From Diphasiastrum complanatum (lineage: Eukaryota; Streptophyta; Lycopodiopsida; Lycopodiales; Lycopodiaceae), in contig CM055093.1 in assembly GCA_029204225.1 (NCBI GenBank), positions 1,983,804-2,047,803 on the forward strand: a stretch of DNA of 64,000 nucleotides, read 5' to 3'. Shown piece after piece: positions 19,430 to 31,700 of the stretch (within the stretch, counting starts at the first letter, position 1; each line of letters begins with the position of its first letter). Position numbers and translations under genes: made by a program. Below the pieces are notes generated by a model. The model was not told the DNA's origin and made no database searches. It saw only the letters and a list, made by a program, of their open reading frames with translations.

Positions 19430-21177
19430 CTGATGATTTCTTTAAGGGATCATCGTTTGAAGATGCAGACAATTATTTGTCCAGTTTGAATCTATTACTA
19501 TAGCAAATAAAGAACATAGAGATGAGGACAAAGTTAGAATTTTGCCAGGTCTCCTACAAAAGTAGACTAGGATTTGGTTTAGTCAATTAGTACTGGAAAC
19601 ATTTAATACTTGGAATGCCTTAAAAGCAGCATTCCTTAAACAGTTTAGGGAGATAGGATACTCCACTAGATTGTTGGCACGACTTAATTCTGTTGAGAAA
19701 AAGCTAAAGGAATTGCTTAGAAAGTATACTTGTAGAGTTAAGAATTTAATAGGAAAATTAGGAGCCCAGTATCCGGTTCCTATGCAAAACGAATGGTTCT
19801 TGGGTGGCTTGCCTAAGAAAATCGATCGTTATTGTCGACAAGGATTGATGACCTCTTTGGAAGATGTCATTGCCTCTACTGAAAATTACGAAACTTCTCA
19901 AATTTCCCAAGATGGAGGAATGAGAGAAAAAATAGTAAAAAGCATAAATCGAAACGTAAAAAAGAATCTAAATCATCTATTGAGTCTGAATCAAAATCCG
20001 ATTCAGCAGATGAAAAAGAGTCTTCAGATTATTCATCTTATTCTTCTTCATCAGAAGAAGAATCTTTTTATAGGAAATCAAAGAGTAGGAATTCAGATAG
20101 AAAGAAGAGAATGGAAAAATCCAAAAAGATGGATCCATTAAGGAAGAGTGTTGAGATATTAGCAAAAGAAATGAGTGATTTAAAAGTCCAGATGTCTGAC
20201 ATTAAAGCCAAATGGAAGAAAGCGAAGCTTAACGCCAATGTTTGGTGTACTGCTTGTGGGAAGGAAGGTCATTCTAAGACTAACTATCCCAGTTTACAAA
20301 CTAACTATTTAGAAGATAAATTATTCCTCTATCCGGTTAATAATCATGAGGAGGTAGCTTATACTACAACTCCTTCTAACCAAAAGAACATTATACCAAA
20401 ACCACGTACCGGTCAACAGTACACCATTTTGCGTAGAGGAGGGACAAGAGATTCCACTCCTCTACCCAAAGTAAGGAGTTCATGCTACAATTGCGGAGCC
20501 TCGGGTCACTATTCGCCTGATTGCCCTAAACCTAAGAGGTCAGTAGGATATGTGCCTGATTTCCCTGAACCTAAGAGGTCAGTAGGATATGTGACGCTCT
20601 GTGCTAACTGTAAAGGAGAAGGGCATGTCACTGCTGAATGTCCTCAGCCACAACAACCGTGGTCTAAACTGAGGTTTGTAAACTCGCCTAGAGAAGATGA
20701 GCTTTGGCCATCTAAAACTAACACTGACATGGTAGTCCAAAGGATAGAAGTAGAGTCCGAATTACAAAATCAAGACCATCAATGGCCTGATTTAGATGAA
20801 GAGATAAATAAAGTAACTACTAGAAGTAGTAAAGATTCTTCAACTCTTAAAGATAAAAAGAAAAACAAAGAAAATGAAATCCGCGAAAAATGCAAAAAAC
20901 ATGACAGAAAAAGCGAAAGTCGCAAAACAGCCAGTAGAAATTTCTGATAGTAAAGAATTAGGCCTTGATAGGCCTACTGAAAAATATTATGATGTTGATA
21001 TTAGTTCGGAAGCTAAAAAGCTTTTAGTTGAAGAAACCAGGAAAGTTAAAAAAGTAACATTCTCAGATCCAGTTATAAGTAGTGAGATACCTAGATATCT
21101 ATCGTCACTTAGACATCGTTCATATGATATAGTGGAAGACCTTGTCTCTAAAATGCCCAATATAACTTTTGAATAGT
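19430..21177 (+). pseudogene. Ty3/gypsy gag with three CCHC-type fingers
   Basis: Gag homology begins at about 19440 (ADNYLSSLNLLL region) and, across two frame changes and a stop near 19563, gives WNALKAAFLKQFREIGY, then LARLNSVEKKL and WFLGGLPKKIDRYCRQG. From 20111 the frame is open to 20947 and carries three zinc knuckles: CTACGKEGHSKTNY (20250s, last C to Y), CYNCGASGHYSPDC (20485s) and CANCKGEGHVTAEC (20600s). A duplicated PKRSVGYV segment lies between the second and third. The spacer to 21177 is Lys/Glu-rich. Three fingers with one degenerate suits a multi-finger nucleocapsid as in some plant gypsy lineages. Confidence 0.75.
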
Positions 21178-21249
21178 TATTAGAGGATAATCAGTATCAT
21201 AGGAAAGAAAATAAGCAATTTTTGCAAAGGAAAAAGAAAAGAAATGCGA

Positions 21250-21690
21250 AGTAACCGTTAGTCAATGTAGGACTAGTTAACTACGGTGATGAAGGTCAAC
21301 CCGAGATTCGGGTAGTAATTAATGGCTACATTTTAAATAGTGTGCCCATAGATTCCGGAACTAGTGTAAATATAATGATTGAAGAGACAACATATGAGTT
21401 AGGCATTCACCATAGAATAGCACCTACATTAAGACATTTAAGATTAGCTGATGCAACTAGAAGATCACCGATAGGAGAATTGTCCCATAAGTTTCTAATG
21501 GATTTTATTATATTAAGGACTACAAGAGAATCGTCGTATAAAGTATTATTAGGACGACTGTGGCTCTACCAAGCCGATGTCATAACCCACTGGAAGAAGA
21601 AGGAGATTACCTTCAGAGATCAAATGGAGACACCGACGGGGAAAAGTCATAAAAGAATTACGGTGTCCTGGGAAAAGGATAAGTATGAAG
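21250..21690 (+). pseudogene. Gypsy retropepsin-like domain 1
   Basis: PIDSGTSVNIMIE at 21345-21383 is the catalytic DSG motif. The flap region and the closing VLLGRLWLYQADVITHW block (21541-21590) follow, spaced as in a complete retropepsin-like fold. It is in a frame that stays open to 21956. Confidence 0.7.
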
Positions 21691-21759
21691 GTAAGACACC
21701 TACATCATCCTCGAGCTATACTTCAGAGGATGAAGGAGTTCAGTCCGTAAGGACTAAGG

Positions 21760-22270
21760 AAGGGGAGAGATTTGTCACATTAAGTATACTTGCATACAAC
21801 AATAAAGTAGAGTATGTAGATAGAGGAGATCGTAGAGTCCCAAATATTAGTGCTATTATAGGAGACCATACTATTGATATAATACTAATAGACTCAGGAT
21901 CCAGTATCAACTTAATAACTGAGACAATGGTTAAGGAATTAGGACTAGAAAAATAGATACAGCCTACTACTAACCATGAAATCCATTGAGTAGATGCATC
22001 CAAATGCATACCAGTAGGTTAAAGGGTATTAGTGTAGTTATAGAGACAGAGACGTTCGTTATGAATTTCTTTGTCATAAACCCAATAGATACACCACCAT
22101 ATTCAATATTATTTGGAAGACCATGGCTATATCAGGCAGATGCTATTATAAATTGGTCTACCAAACAAATATATTTTCCAGGCATTCTCACAGCCAGTCC
22201 AATAGGGGGTCACCTTTTGAGATGGGAAGAAAAGATAGCAATCCTGGAGCAAATTCATAGAATGCTATGA
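21760..22270 (+). pseudogene. Gypsy retropepsin-like domain 2
   Basis: A second complete set of motifs follows the first in the same element: LIDSGSSINLITE at 21886-21924, a TAG stop at 21954, then (shifted frame from 21986) SVVIETETFVMNFFVI and SILFGRPWLYQADAIINW (22100-22160). Both domains end in a G-R-x-W-L-Y-Q-A-D-x-I block, so they look like a tandem duplication of one domain rather than two elements. Confidence 0.65.
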
Positions 22271-22319
22271 GATTGACGAGGATGAGAAAATTTCGATAAC
22301 ATCCGAGTCAAGGGAAGTT

Positions 22320-22764
22320 TTGAGTGGAACCATAGCAAGTCTGACCGAAGGAATGGTAGATAAGACAGACTATGTAGAAATAGAAATTAATAAAGGTAAA
22401 ATTTTGAATTTATATAAACACCAATCAGACCAGGAACATGAAGAGTATATATTACTTCTTCAGAAATATCAAAACGTATTTGCTTGGTCGATGGATGATT
22501 TAACATGAATACCAGTTAAATGGGGAGAACATAGAATAGATTTTATTCAGGGAACAATACCTGTTAGGCAGTGACAATATAGATTAAATCCAACGTATTC
22601 CTTGTTAGTTAAAGACAAATTAGATAGATGTCTTAGAGCGGGTATTACATATCATGTTCTAAGTAGTGAGTGGGTGTCACCAATAGTTATGGTACCTAAG
22701 AAGAAGACAAACAAGATTAGAATTTGCCAAGATTTTAGAAAACTAAATGCTGCAACAAAGGATT
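22320..22764 (+). pseudogene. Gypsy RT N-terminal part, truncated
   Basis: The pre-RT block LLQKYQNVFAWSMDDL (22450-22505) is followed by HRIDFIQGTIPVRQ, then YSLLVKDKLDRCLRAGI and the RT motif SPIVMVPKKKTNKIRICQDFRKLN (split: SPIVMVPKKK / KIRICQDFRKLN) at 22678-22750. Homology ends abruptly at NAATK (22764) before the YxDD palm motif, where the reading continues into a different gypsy element. In-frame stops at 22506 and 22574 show that it is inactive. Confidence 0.75.
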
Positions 22765-23280
22765 ATGGGTACAAAGAGTTTAGACTCTTATATCCAGGAA
22801 TTCATGGACCTATGGAAATCCCAGGAGGCAATGGTAAGACTTTAAAAATTAACTGGACTGATTGTGAGTGTGAATGTTCTTTTAGTACTATTTCTTTCTT
22901 GCCTAATAAACTTTTCTGTTTAATTGGCACAGTTAAAGATCAAGAAGTGAGTATTTTATTGGACAGTGGTTCAACTCATAATTTAATTAATTCTCGTCTT
23001 GTGCAGAAACTCAGTTTGGAAACTAAAGCCAGCAATCATAGATATAAAGTTTATCTAGCGTCAGGAGCAGAGTTGGAAACTTGGAACGTGAAAGTCCCGA
23101 AGCTCCCAGTTTTGGTGCAATGACACATAGAATTAGTTTATTTTCATGTATTAGACCTAGCTCGTACTGATTTAATCTTAGCTTACGAATGGTTATTTAG
23201 TAAATCATCTTCTTTGTTAATTGATTTTGAGAAGTATGTTCTCACTTTCAAGGAGGGTGATAAGGTAGTTACATAGGCCA
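22765..23280 (+). pseudogene. Second gypsy lineage: retropepsin fragment
   Basis: Different in type from the preceding element: LLDSGSTHNLINSRLVQKL at 22960-23015 (catalytic DSG), then LASGAELETWNVKVPKLPVL. After a TGA at 23121 comes DLILAYEWLFSKSSSLLIDFE, a chromovirus-type GMDWL block with G-M-D changed. It probably follows a gag whose end lies at 22765-22860. Confidence 0.7.
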
Positions 23281-23672
23281 CTAGCGTTTGAGAGCAAAAA
23301 ATTCATTGGTCCTCAGTTGCATTATACTACGTAGGAAAAAGAATTGTTTGTTGTAGTCCATGCACTTAAAACCTGGAGACACTACTTGTCTGGTAGTAAG
23401 TTTGTAGTGTATATGGATCACCAGTCTCTTAAGTATTTTTTTAGTCAACATGATCTTCGGGGGAGAAAAACTCGATGGGCTGAATTGATGCAAAAATTTG
23501 ATCATGAAATCCGTTACATAAGAGACAGCCCTAATCAAGTTGCAGATGCTCTTTGTCGGATCGGTGAACTAAACGAGTTGTCATTCACCCAGATTTCTAC
23601 GGATCTATATCTTTCGCTGAGAGGGAAATATGAATCAGATTCCCATTTTGGTCACATTTGGAACATTGTTTA
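23281..23672 (+). pseudogene. Second gypsy lineage: RNase H
   Basis: The block EKELFVVVHALKTWRHYLSGS is quoted as EKELFVVVHALK / TWRHYLSGS (23338-23400). It is followed by VVYMDHQSLKYFFSQ and FDHEIRYIRDSPNQVADALCR, the RT_RNaseH region ending in the conserved N-x-V-A-D-A-L-S/C-R. RT itself is missing between the protease and this block (deletion near 23275). Confidence 0.8.
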
Positions 23673-23955
23673 GAAGGAAGCAATGTGGACAGTGTTGAGT
23701 CAGGAACACATGGGACTCAACTAACTAAGAAAGATAAGAAGATTGTGGAACAGTTCACCATTCGAGATAGTTTACTATTTCAGAATGGAAAAGTTTGCGT
23801 ATCTGGTGATGATGAGCTCAAACGAAAGATTTTGTTTGAATGTCATGACATACCTTGTGCAAGACATCCCGGTATACACAGGACTCTGGACTTGGTTAAG
23901 AGAGAATTTTCTTGGACAAAGCTCAAGCCATATGTCGAGTCATATAATTGTTAAA
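23673..23955 (+). pseudogene. Second gypsy lineage: integrase zinc-binding domain
   Basis: RDSLLFQNGKVCVSGDDELK is followed by LFECHDIPCARHPGIHRTLDLV, the H2C2 zinc-binding region (H-x3-H spacing; first H in CHD, second in ARH). The sequence ends at YVESYNC and loses homology before the catalytic core. Confidence 0.75.
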
Positions 23956-24434
23956 TGAAAGCCCTATCAACTAGCAAATGCTGAGGCTTTGACTTAGTTG
24001 CCAAATGGAACAATTTCATTGGAAAGGACAATGTCTCACATGGGCTATGTACCTTGGTCAGGGGTGCCCATGTGGCCCTATTCATAAGCCTCAATTTCAT
24101 TAAAGAGGCCACATGGCAAAAGGACCAAAAAGTCAGTATTTGAACACCCTTTGAGCCTTCTGAGTGTCAATAGTGTTTTCTTTTGAAGCATTTCACACGT
24201 GCCAAAAGTAGGATTCAAACCAGCCAAAGTGTCTCAAACCACTTTTTGTGTCTGATCTAGATAACTTGTCTTGTGAAATATTTGAGATTCATCTCAAATA
24301 TAGTTGCAAGTGTTTCACATAGGAAGGTAGTTTCACCTTGAAAATACCTATAGTGAAAGAGAGCAGCAACTCTAAGTCTAATAGGAACAAGCTCAAACAT
24401 ATCTCAATCCAATAACTAAGAAGTCTTCATTATA
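23956..24434. other. Unassigned; possible 5' flank or LTR of copia element 2
   Basis: This is where the 5' LTR and leader of copia 2 should lie. I see no primer-binding site and no clear alignment to the 3' LTR at 27348, so the 5' LTR is either truncated or too diverged to recognise by eye. Confidence 0.35.
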
Positions 24435-24812
24435 ATGGCATCTCAAGGAGGATATCTTCTAGAAGCCAGTGAAAGACTAAACACTTCTAATTACTCAATT
24501 TGGAAGTTAAGAATGGAGTCTGTTTTGATACTCCAAGATGTTATGGATATTGTGCTTGGTGTTGAGGAGGAGCCTCAAGCACAGGTTGAAATTCCTAAAT
24601 ATAAGAAGAGAGCTAGAATGGCTCTACATTTCATTAAGATGAATGTATATAATGAAATTTTGAGAGAAATAGGATCTTGCACTACAGCCAAAGAAGCTTG
24701 GGATGCACTAAAGACCATCTATGAAGCAAAGAATACTTCTAGAATACTCACTCTTAGGAATTAGATTTTCCAAAGTTTCCAAAGAAGTGAAGAGAGTGCA
24801 TCTAACTATGTT
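24435..24812 (+). pseudogene. Copia element 2 gag N-terminus with premature stop
   Basis: Begins MASQGGYLLEASERLN and matches copia 1 gag closely (IVLGVEEEPQA, KEAWDALKTIYEAKNTSR). TAG at 24762-24764 replaces the Leu codon of copia 1 (LRNLILQ versus LRN-stop-IFQ). The frame continues afterwards, so one point mutation separates it from the next frame. Confidence 0.85.
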
Positions 24813-26396
24813 TTGAGAGTTAAAAATTTACATAGAGAGCTTTCATGTGTTAGTGTTACCATTAACCAAGTTGAGCAAGTTCAAGTCATACTAAATGGCT
24901 TGAGAGATGACTATGATAATCTTGTTCAGTCTTTTGCTATTAAGGAGGAGTTACCTAATCTAGAAATTCTCCAAGGAATTCTTATTTCTGAAGAATCTAG
25001 ACAAAGCTATAAACTCTCCAAGATGGACAAACTTGAACATGGTGGAAGTGACAAAGCCCTCTTTGTCAAAGGCAAGCAGAAAGGAAGGAGTAAGAACCAA
25101 TTCTCTCAAGCATACAACAAAGACAAAGCCAAAGATCGAGATCGAGATGGTGAAGAGGATGAAACATCTCATCCCTCTAACTCAAAAACCAAGAAGAAGA
25201 AAGTGAAGTGCTTCTTTTGTGGCAAAAAGGGGCACTATGCCTCTAATTGCTTTAAGAAGAAAAACCAACTCAAGCAAGCTAATCTCTTCAAAGAGATTGA
25301 AGAAAATTTTGTTGCAAGTGCTGGAGAAGGATCACTTATGGTGTCCAGTTTTTCTTCATCACCTTTCAAGAAAGATGGAGCTTGGTACATAGACAGTGGA
25401 GCCTCTTCACATATGTGTTGTTCAAAGGAGTCATTTGACTCAATCTTACCTTTCAAAGGACTCAAGAGATCTATTTACACAGCTAATGATCATGAGTGTC
25501 CAATAAAAGAAATTGGCAACATTCCATTGAAACTTGCTTCTTCAAAAGTTCTTGCACTTTCTAATGTTCTTTTCATTCCAAAACTTACAAAGAACTTAAT
25601 TCGTGTGGGAAAGTTGCTTGATAATGGTTGTGATGTAAAGTTCAACTCCAATACTTGTTTTATCAAGAGAAAAGATGAGATCCTTGCTGATGGAACTAGA
25701 TGTGGTGGAGTTTTTAAGTTGAATTCTTATGAGAATGCAAACCTTTGTGAAGTTGTTTTGTTATCTAAGGAGGAGCTGTGGCATAGAAGGTTGGGACATC
25801 CTAACTTTACATCTATGTCTTCTATGGTTAAGAAGGAGAAGGCTATTGGTCTTCCAAAATCTCTTTCTAAAGATTTCAAGCCTTGTGAGGCTTGTGCCAT
25901 TGCAAAGTCACATAGAAAGCCATATCAGAAGTCTTTTATAAAGACTACTTATCCATTGGAACTCATACATTCAGATGTACATTTTTTCTCTTCTAAAAGT
26001 ATTGGTGGTGCAACATGTTTTGTCACCTTTATTGATGACTTTACTAGATACACTTGGTTGTATCTACTTTCTTCAAAGGCTATGGTTTTTTATCACTTCC
26101 TTATCTTCAAAGCTTATGTAGAAAAACAGTTTTCTTGCAAAGTTAAAGCTTTAAGATGCGATGGAGGAGGTGAATATATCTCCAACAAGTTTCATAATTA
26201 TTGTGAAGGTGAAGGAATAAAGAGAGAATTTTCTTGTGCCTATTCTCCATCCCAAAATGGAGTAGCTGAGAGGAAAAACAGATCTTTATGTGAATGTGCT
26301 AAAGCAATTCGAATATCAGCTTCTTTGCCTATTGAATATTGGGGTGAAGCTATAAATTCTGCAAACTATTTGTGCAATCCTTCTTATTTATGTTGA
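24813..26396 (+). pseudogene. Copia element 2 gag C-terminus, protease and integrase
   Basis: The 527-codon frame runs on from the gag N-terminus. It holds NGLRDDYDNLVQSF; the zinc knuckle CFFCGKKGHYASNC (25210s); protease WYIDSGASSHMCC (25384s); pre-integrase LWHRRLGHPNF (25780s) with CEACAIAKSHRKPY completing the HHCC zinc site; and the integrase core with D in LIHSDVHF (25968), D in LRCDGGGEY (26150s) and E in NGVAERKNRS (26255s), giving a full D-D-E set. It breaks off at EAINSANYLCN (26380), where a deletion removes the integrase C-terminus and the RT N-terminus. Confidence 0.9.
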
Positions 26397-27332
26397 TGAT
26401 ATCATTCTGACAGGAAGTTGTATCAAGTTAGTTGAGGAAACCAAGATTGCACTTGGAAAAGAGTTCAAGATGCAAGATCTTGGAAAAATTCACTATATTC
26501 TAGGATTAGAGATTGACTTTCTTAAAGATAAAGCTTTTGTATGTCAATCTAAGTATGCTCTTTCAATGTTAAAAAAGTTCAATATGTTGAATTGTAAGAG
26601 TATAGAAACACCTATGGAATAAAATGTAAAGGATTCTAACAAAGGTGATGAAAGATCCTTCGAGGACATCACACTTTTTAGAAGTCTTATAGGCTCCTTA
26701 ATTTGGCTCATAATAACTAGACCTGACATAAGCTTTAGTGTTCATAAGTTGAGCCAGGCTATGCAAAATCCTTCAGTTTATCACTAGAAAAAGGCCAAGA
26801 GAGTGCTTAGATATATATCTTCAACTTTTGATTTTGGTTTATTGTATAAAAGTGAAGATCTTTCTATTATTGGTTATTCTGACTCGGATTTTGCAAGTGA
26901 TAGAGCAGATCGGAAATCTACAAGTACTTATGTCATATATCTTGGAGGAAACTTGATATCTTGGCTTTCCAAAAAGCAAGATACTGTATCACTCTCATCA
27001 TGTGAAGCTGAGTACAAGGTGCTCACTACAACAAGAGGTTACTAGTGGAGCTAAAGATAATTATGGAAGAAGATATACCTATGATCATGTGTGACAACAT
27101 TTTAGCTCAAGCCCTTGCCAACAACCCAATATTTCATGCAAGGAGCAAGCATATCGAAGTTGCACATCACTTCGTGAGAGAGAAGCTCATTGGAGGTGAA
27201 ATCAAATTGGAGCACATCGACACATCATCTTGCATTGCAAATATGCTCACCAAACCTTTGAGCAAAAGTTCCTTCAACAAGCATAGAGCCAACCTCGGAG
27301 TTATACCAAGATCCATGTTCAAATCAATATAA
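26380..27332 (+). pseudogene. Copia element 2 RT (3' part) and RNase H
   Basis: Resumes at LLIYVDDIILTGS (the YVDD catalytic motif) at 26380 in another frame, then FKMQDLGKIHYILGLEI, SLIGSLIWLIITRPDI, GYSDSDFASDRADRKSTS and LSSCEAEYKVL. It ends MLTKPLSKSSF at about 27245-27275. Stops at about 26620, 26785 and 27043 show decay. The C-terminal RNase H half (27045-27332) is intact. Confidence 0.85.
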
Positions 27333-27335
27333 ATC

Positions 27336-27900
27336 ATTTTAAGGAGGTGTTAAAATTGAAAAACAATCCATATTGATTTCTTGGCTTGCTACAAATGTTG
27401 TACCATGCAAGTATGTAGCTCATTAATACAAAATGCCAAGTTTGGCCTACATAGAACTCGAGCTACATGGTTGTGTATTATTTAGTTTGATAAATGCAAC
27501 TTGCATATAGTTTGTAGACATAGAATTAGCATGATTATGCTTGTAGAAACTCATGGCAACTCACATGCATTAATTGTAAGTGATCCATAGTGACATGCAA
27601 GGCATGCACAAAGTTTAATGGACACATGCATGATGATTTGGACATTTCTAGTTAGAACTAGTACACTTGTAAAAAGTTGGTAGAATTTCATGCATGACAA
27701 GTGACAAATGTCACATAGACTCTAGATGTCATTTTGGAATGGATAGCCTCAATCTCCATAAATATGTGTAGCTCTCCACACAATCAATGATGAAGAACCA
27801 AAGTTTTGTAGCTCCCATCTTACTAGTGAATTCTACACACAAGAAATAGATTTGATTGAACTTGAAACTCACAAAGGTTTCACACTTGTAGTGTTTCACT
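27336..27900 (+). repeat. Copia element 2 polypurine tract and 3' LTR start
   Basis: Six bases after the stop region, AAGGAGG (27341-27347) precedes TGTTAAAATTGAAAAAC, the expected PPT-LTR junction. The LTR right end is not defined; sequence to about 27980 has an LTR-like look (CACTTGTAGTGTTTCAC). The coordinate end is therefore approximate. Confidence 0.5.
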
Positions 27901-28430
27901 CAAATTTGATTTCTAATCCAACATATGGACTTGTAATCACAATTCTATCACTCCCTCACAAAGCTGGGATGAAGATAAGATGATGTGAAATCTACTCTCA
28001 GACAAATATTGCCAATCTTGCCTATTTTTGGACAAAAAATGACTTGATCTCTCTCACACACTTTGATGTACCTTCAAGTCCTATAAAACAAGTTTAGAGG
28101 ACCTGATTTAAGCCTAGATTAATTAGATCTCATGAAAAAAATTCAAATCTAATCAATGGCACTTGGTAGATTATCCTAGGATTTCCACTAAAAATTACAT
28201 CAAAAGCTCTCAAATTGAATTTATGGTGACCAAATGAATATAGTGCATTAAATGCAGGTTCAGAAGTGCCCACACGTGGGAACAGTACGGATTTTGATCC
28301 CTTTCAACTTTGAGATCAAATCCCCTCACCAAAACTTGGCTTCTAGCTCGCCCTCACAAGACTAGGTTTTAGCACCAAAACCTACTAAAAATGGATTTGA
28401 ATGGATCTATGATCAAGGCTCTTGTACTTG

Positions 28431-28728
28431 GCTCTGATACCATGTGAAAGTACAATACTTTTTAGACCATAAATGGATCTTAGAAGATCCACAAGAGTGA
28501 TTATGTGACTCATCTCATATATAAGTAGTTGATTGATGGCTTCACTTTTGTGAGAGCTCTTATTAGCATTACTCAGCATAGAATTACCTTCTCTAGTTAC
28601 ATTTAGTATATGGTTTTAAATTTCTAAATAGCCTTTATCTCATTGGCCATATTTGCGAGGAGTTCCCTAGGTCAAATCACTTGCAAACAAGAAGACGAAT
28701 TTCACTATGCTATATACGTTCTAACACA
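28431..28728 (-). mobile_element. Isolated LTR with primer-binding site (minus)
   Basis: On the minus strand the sequence ends ...GTACTTTCACA at 28443 and is followed by TGGTATCAGAGC (28431-28442), an exact iMet-type primer site. The proposed other end is TGTGTTAGAACG at 28728, giving matching TGTG...CACA ends and a 286-bp LTR. Internal sequence to the left (about 28250-28430) shows no domain. Confidence 0.5.
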
Positions 28729-28729
28729 T

Positions 28730-31700
28730 GCAAACATAGATTGTGTATGCTTGTCATCATACATTCAATTGTACATAGAATTATTGTCATTGCGTTCCAT
28801 GTAGTGTTAGTGTGATAAAAAAAATGACATATACTAACCTGGTTGTCACGCTTAAATAGTTTTGAGAATACACGAGATGCAGTTGAGGTGGTTTTAATTC
28901 TCAAATTCAAAAAAAAATCAAAAAATCAAGTAGATTCTCCAAACAACAATTGCAAATGATGCTACACTTACATTTTCGGTTCTTTCCACACAAAATCATG
29001 AAAGTGAAACTTGTGTTTTTTGGCTGATCAGTTTATAATACTTACTTAATTTATCAAAACTAATGAATGAAATATGTGGTATTGCCATTCTCAGCTACAT
29101 CGTCAAAACACTACATTCAAACGAATGCATTAAATTGCAAACATAGCGATTTGATTCATATCACTGAAAATCCTAGATTTGATGACATCATATCTATAGA
29201 ATTACATATATAATGACGTTGTGATTGGCAATTCATGATGTTCAAACTAGTGTAGTCATAAGTTAACCCATAGGTTGAACATTTTGATCACATTAGTTCC
29301 TAGAATTTGCCTCGTACACATAATATAGAAATTGTAATAATTTTGGTTAACAAATGATAGCATGAACGTATCACAATGACTACTACGCACCAGTATGAGT
29401 CTTGCTCTAGTGACAATATAAAGTGAAGGAAAGAGATCAGAAGGTCAAAGTGAAGGTTCAATATTTGTCAATTGTATATAAAAACAGTCCAAAAGATGCA
29501 GCCTTTAAAGAATGTCCTCATGAACAATATCATAAGGTAAGCAGATACTAAATAGGCATCCAACACATCTTGGCCACAAGGAACAATTCCAGATACAAAG
29601 CAAGTACATACAAACACAAAAAAGCATTCAAATATATGCTTTTCAAAAGAATTCCATAAGTGGCAAGTGAGCACAAACGTTAAGAAACTCACAATGTTTT
29701 GACATTCGCAAAATTGCAGTACTTGCAGAGGCACAAGATTTCAAATGTTTCATGATAATTTAGAAACCCTTAAATTAGCATTATTTGCATTTACTCCATA
29801 GAATCTACTGCATTACACAATTCGGAACAATATACAGATTGACACAACTATTGTTAGCTCATTCCCAATATCAAATGTAAAAGACATCAAAAGACTTTAT
29901 ATTTCTTGTATAAGCGCCCATTGTTTGTTACAATCAATTTCAATCATAATTTTCTCCCTTTATGCCATTTACTTTTTATCTTGTATATCTTTTTACAGTC
30001 TATTACAGAATATTACAGACTTTATTTGTCATCAAGATTGGGAAAACCAACATGTGCTTCAGAAGTGGGAGTCTATAACATATTTGGAGAGAGTTCTGTA
30101 ATGTACAACTGCCTTGAAACAGACTACATGATGGTTCAAGGGGCATGTGAGGTACACATTATTTGTCAAAGCATCAACTTACAGCAGCCGGGTAACCGTC
30201 CTCAAATCTTAAATGCATATTACAAAATCTTGGTCCAGTCTCAATATCACGGGGGTGCTGTTTTCCATTGATGTACTATAGTTTTTCATGTTGAATACAA
30301 GGTGAAAATGCTACTCGATCATGGCTTGCTACTTTTCATAGTATTTTAAAAATGCAACCAAATTATTTGCAAATAAGCCTATATATACGACAAATGGGTA
30401 TCACTGGTTCATCAGTGATTGATGCAGCTGGTTCTTAATCCTCATTAGACCTTGGTCAAATTTCTCAAATTTCTCTTTATACTAATGGTATATAACACAT
30501 TGAAACAAGGAAGAATGAATTTCCCATATTTGCATAACACTTGGAAGTTAATTTGATACAAGCTCCAAGTGCTTAAATCTTAAAATGAACTGTGCCACCA
30601 GAGTGAATTTCTTGGGATTTTTTAACAATCTTTGCTATAAATTAGTTTCTGAGCAGCAGTTAGCAATTCCAACTAAGTCAATGAATTATTTCAACATCAC
30701 ACATTAAATACAATTAGCTAATGGTGACTTTCCAGCTGACTCAGTTGGATGGTCATTGTTGTTTACCAGTTGTTACATAATAACTCTTCTAGGGCTTCGC
30801 AGTTCAATTTCAAACATGCTACATAAAGCTTAGAGAGTTGAGCATCTTAAATCCCTGAGATATTTCACTTTTGCAGTCTTATGCTCTAATATGCTTCTGC
30901 ATTGAATGGCATGATAGACATTCCGAAAATCATCTAAACCCTTTGAAGATTCCTAGTGAAGGATTTAAGCACAAGATGACATGAAGTACTGTGCAGTTGT
31001 TGCTCAACTCAAGTCCTGTCATCGCTGTCTTTCTTTATCACTTGGTCAAACAATATCACATAGCTACTCAAAATTGAGTCAATGTTTGTCAGGAACTACT
31101 CAAATTGCTCATAAGTACGCACATTTAAGCAATTTATTTGTGATATTCAAAACAAATGCTGTGAGTTGCAGATAATGCCACAAAGTTAAAGCACTTCAAA
31201 AACTAGTACCTTAATTTGATGATTCATTCACTGCTTTCATGTTGCACGGTTCACCATTCTAGATTTCTATCTGTGCATCTCATCATTTTTTAGCTTGACT
31301 TTGTGATTCCGTGAGCTTGCACCACTGCAACTTCTTGTGAAGCAAAGACTCCCTCATGCCCCTATGCTCGAATTCTTTAAATTTCAAGGATTTTCAATAG
31401 AAAAGAGAACTGGTTTTGTCAGAAGGCATATTGCATGCATGTTGTATATGGGTACAAACATGCTGAAAAACAAGCCTTTTTTGAGGAATGACTATGCAAT
31501 TAGCATTTTGTCATTGAGTTGTAACACTTTTTGCCAAGTTGCGAGGCTGGTCTACATTGTATCCCCGGAGGACAGTAAGATGGTAAGCCAGAAGCTGCGA
31601 ACAAAGGACTTTGTCAGAGAGCAGTCCCAAGTCTTGATAGACAAAAACGATAGTTAGGGCATAAAGTAAAAGAATGCTGTTACAACCGAAAGTTGATGTG

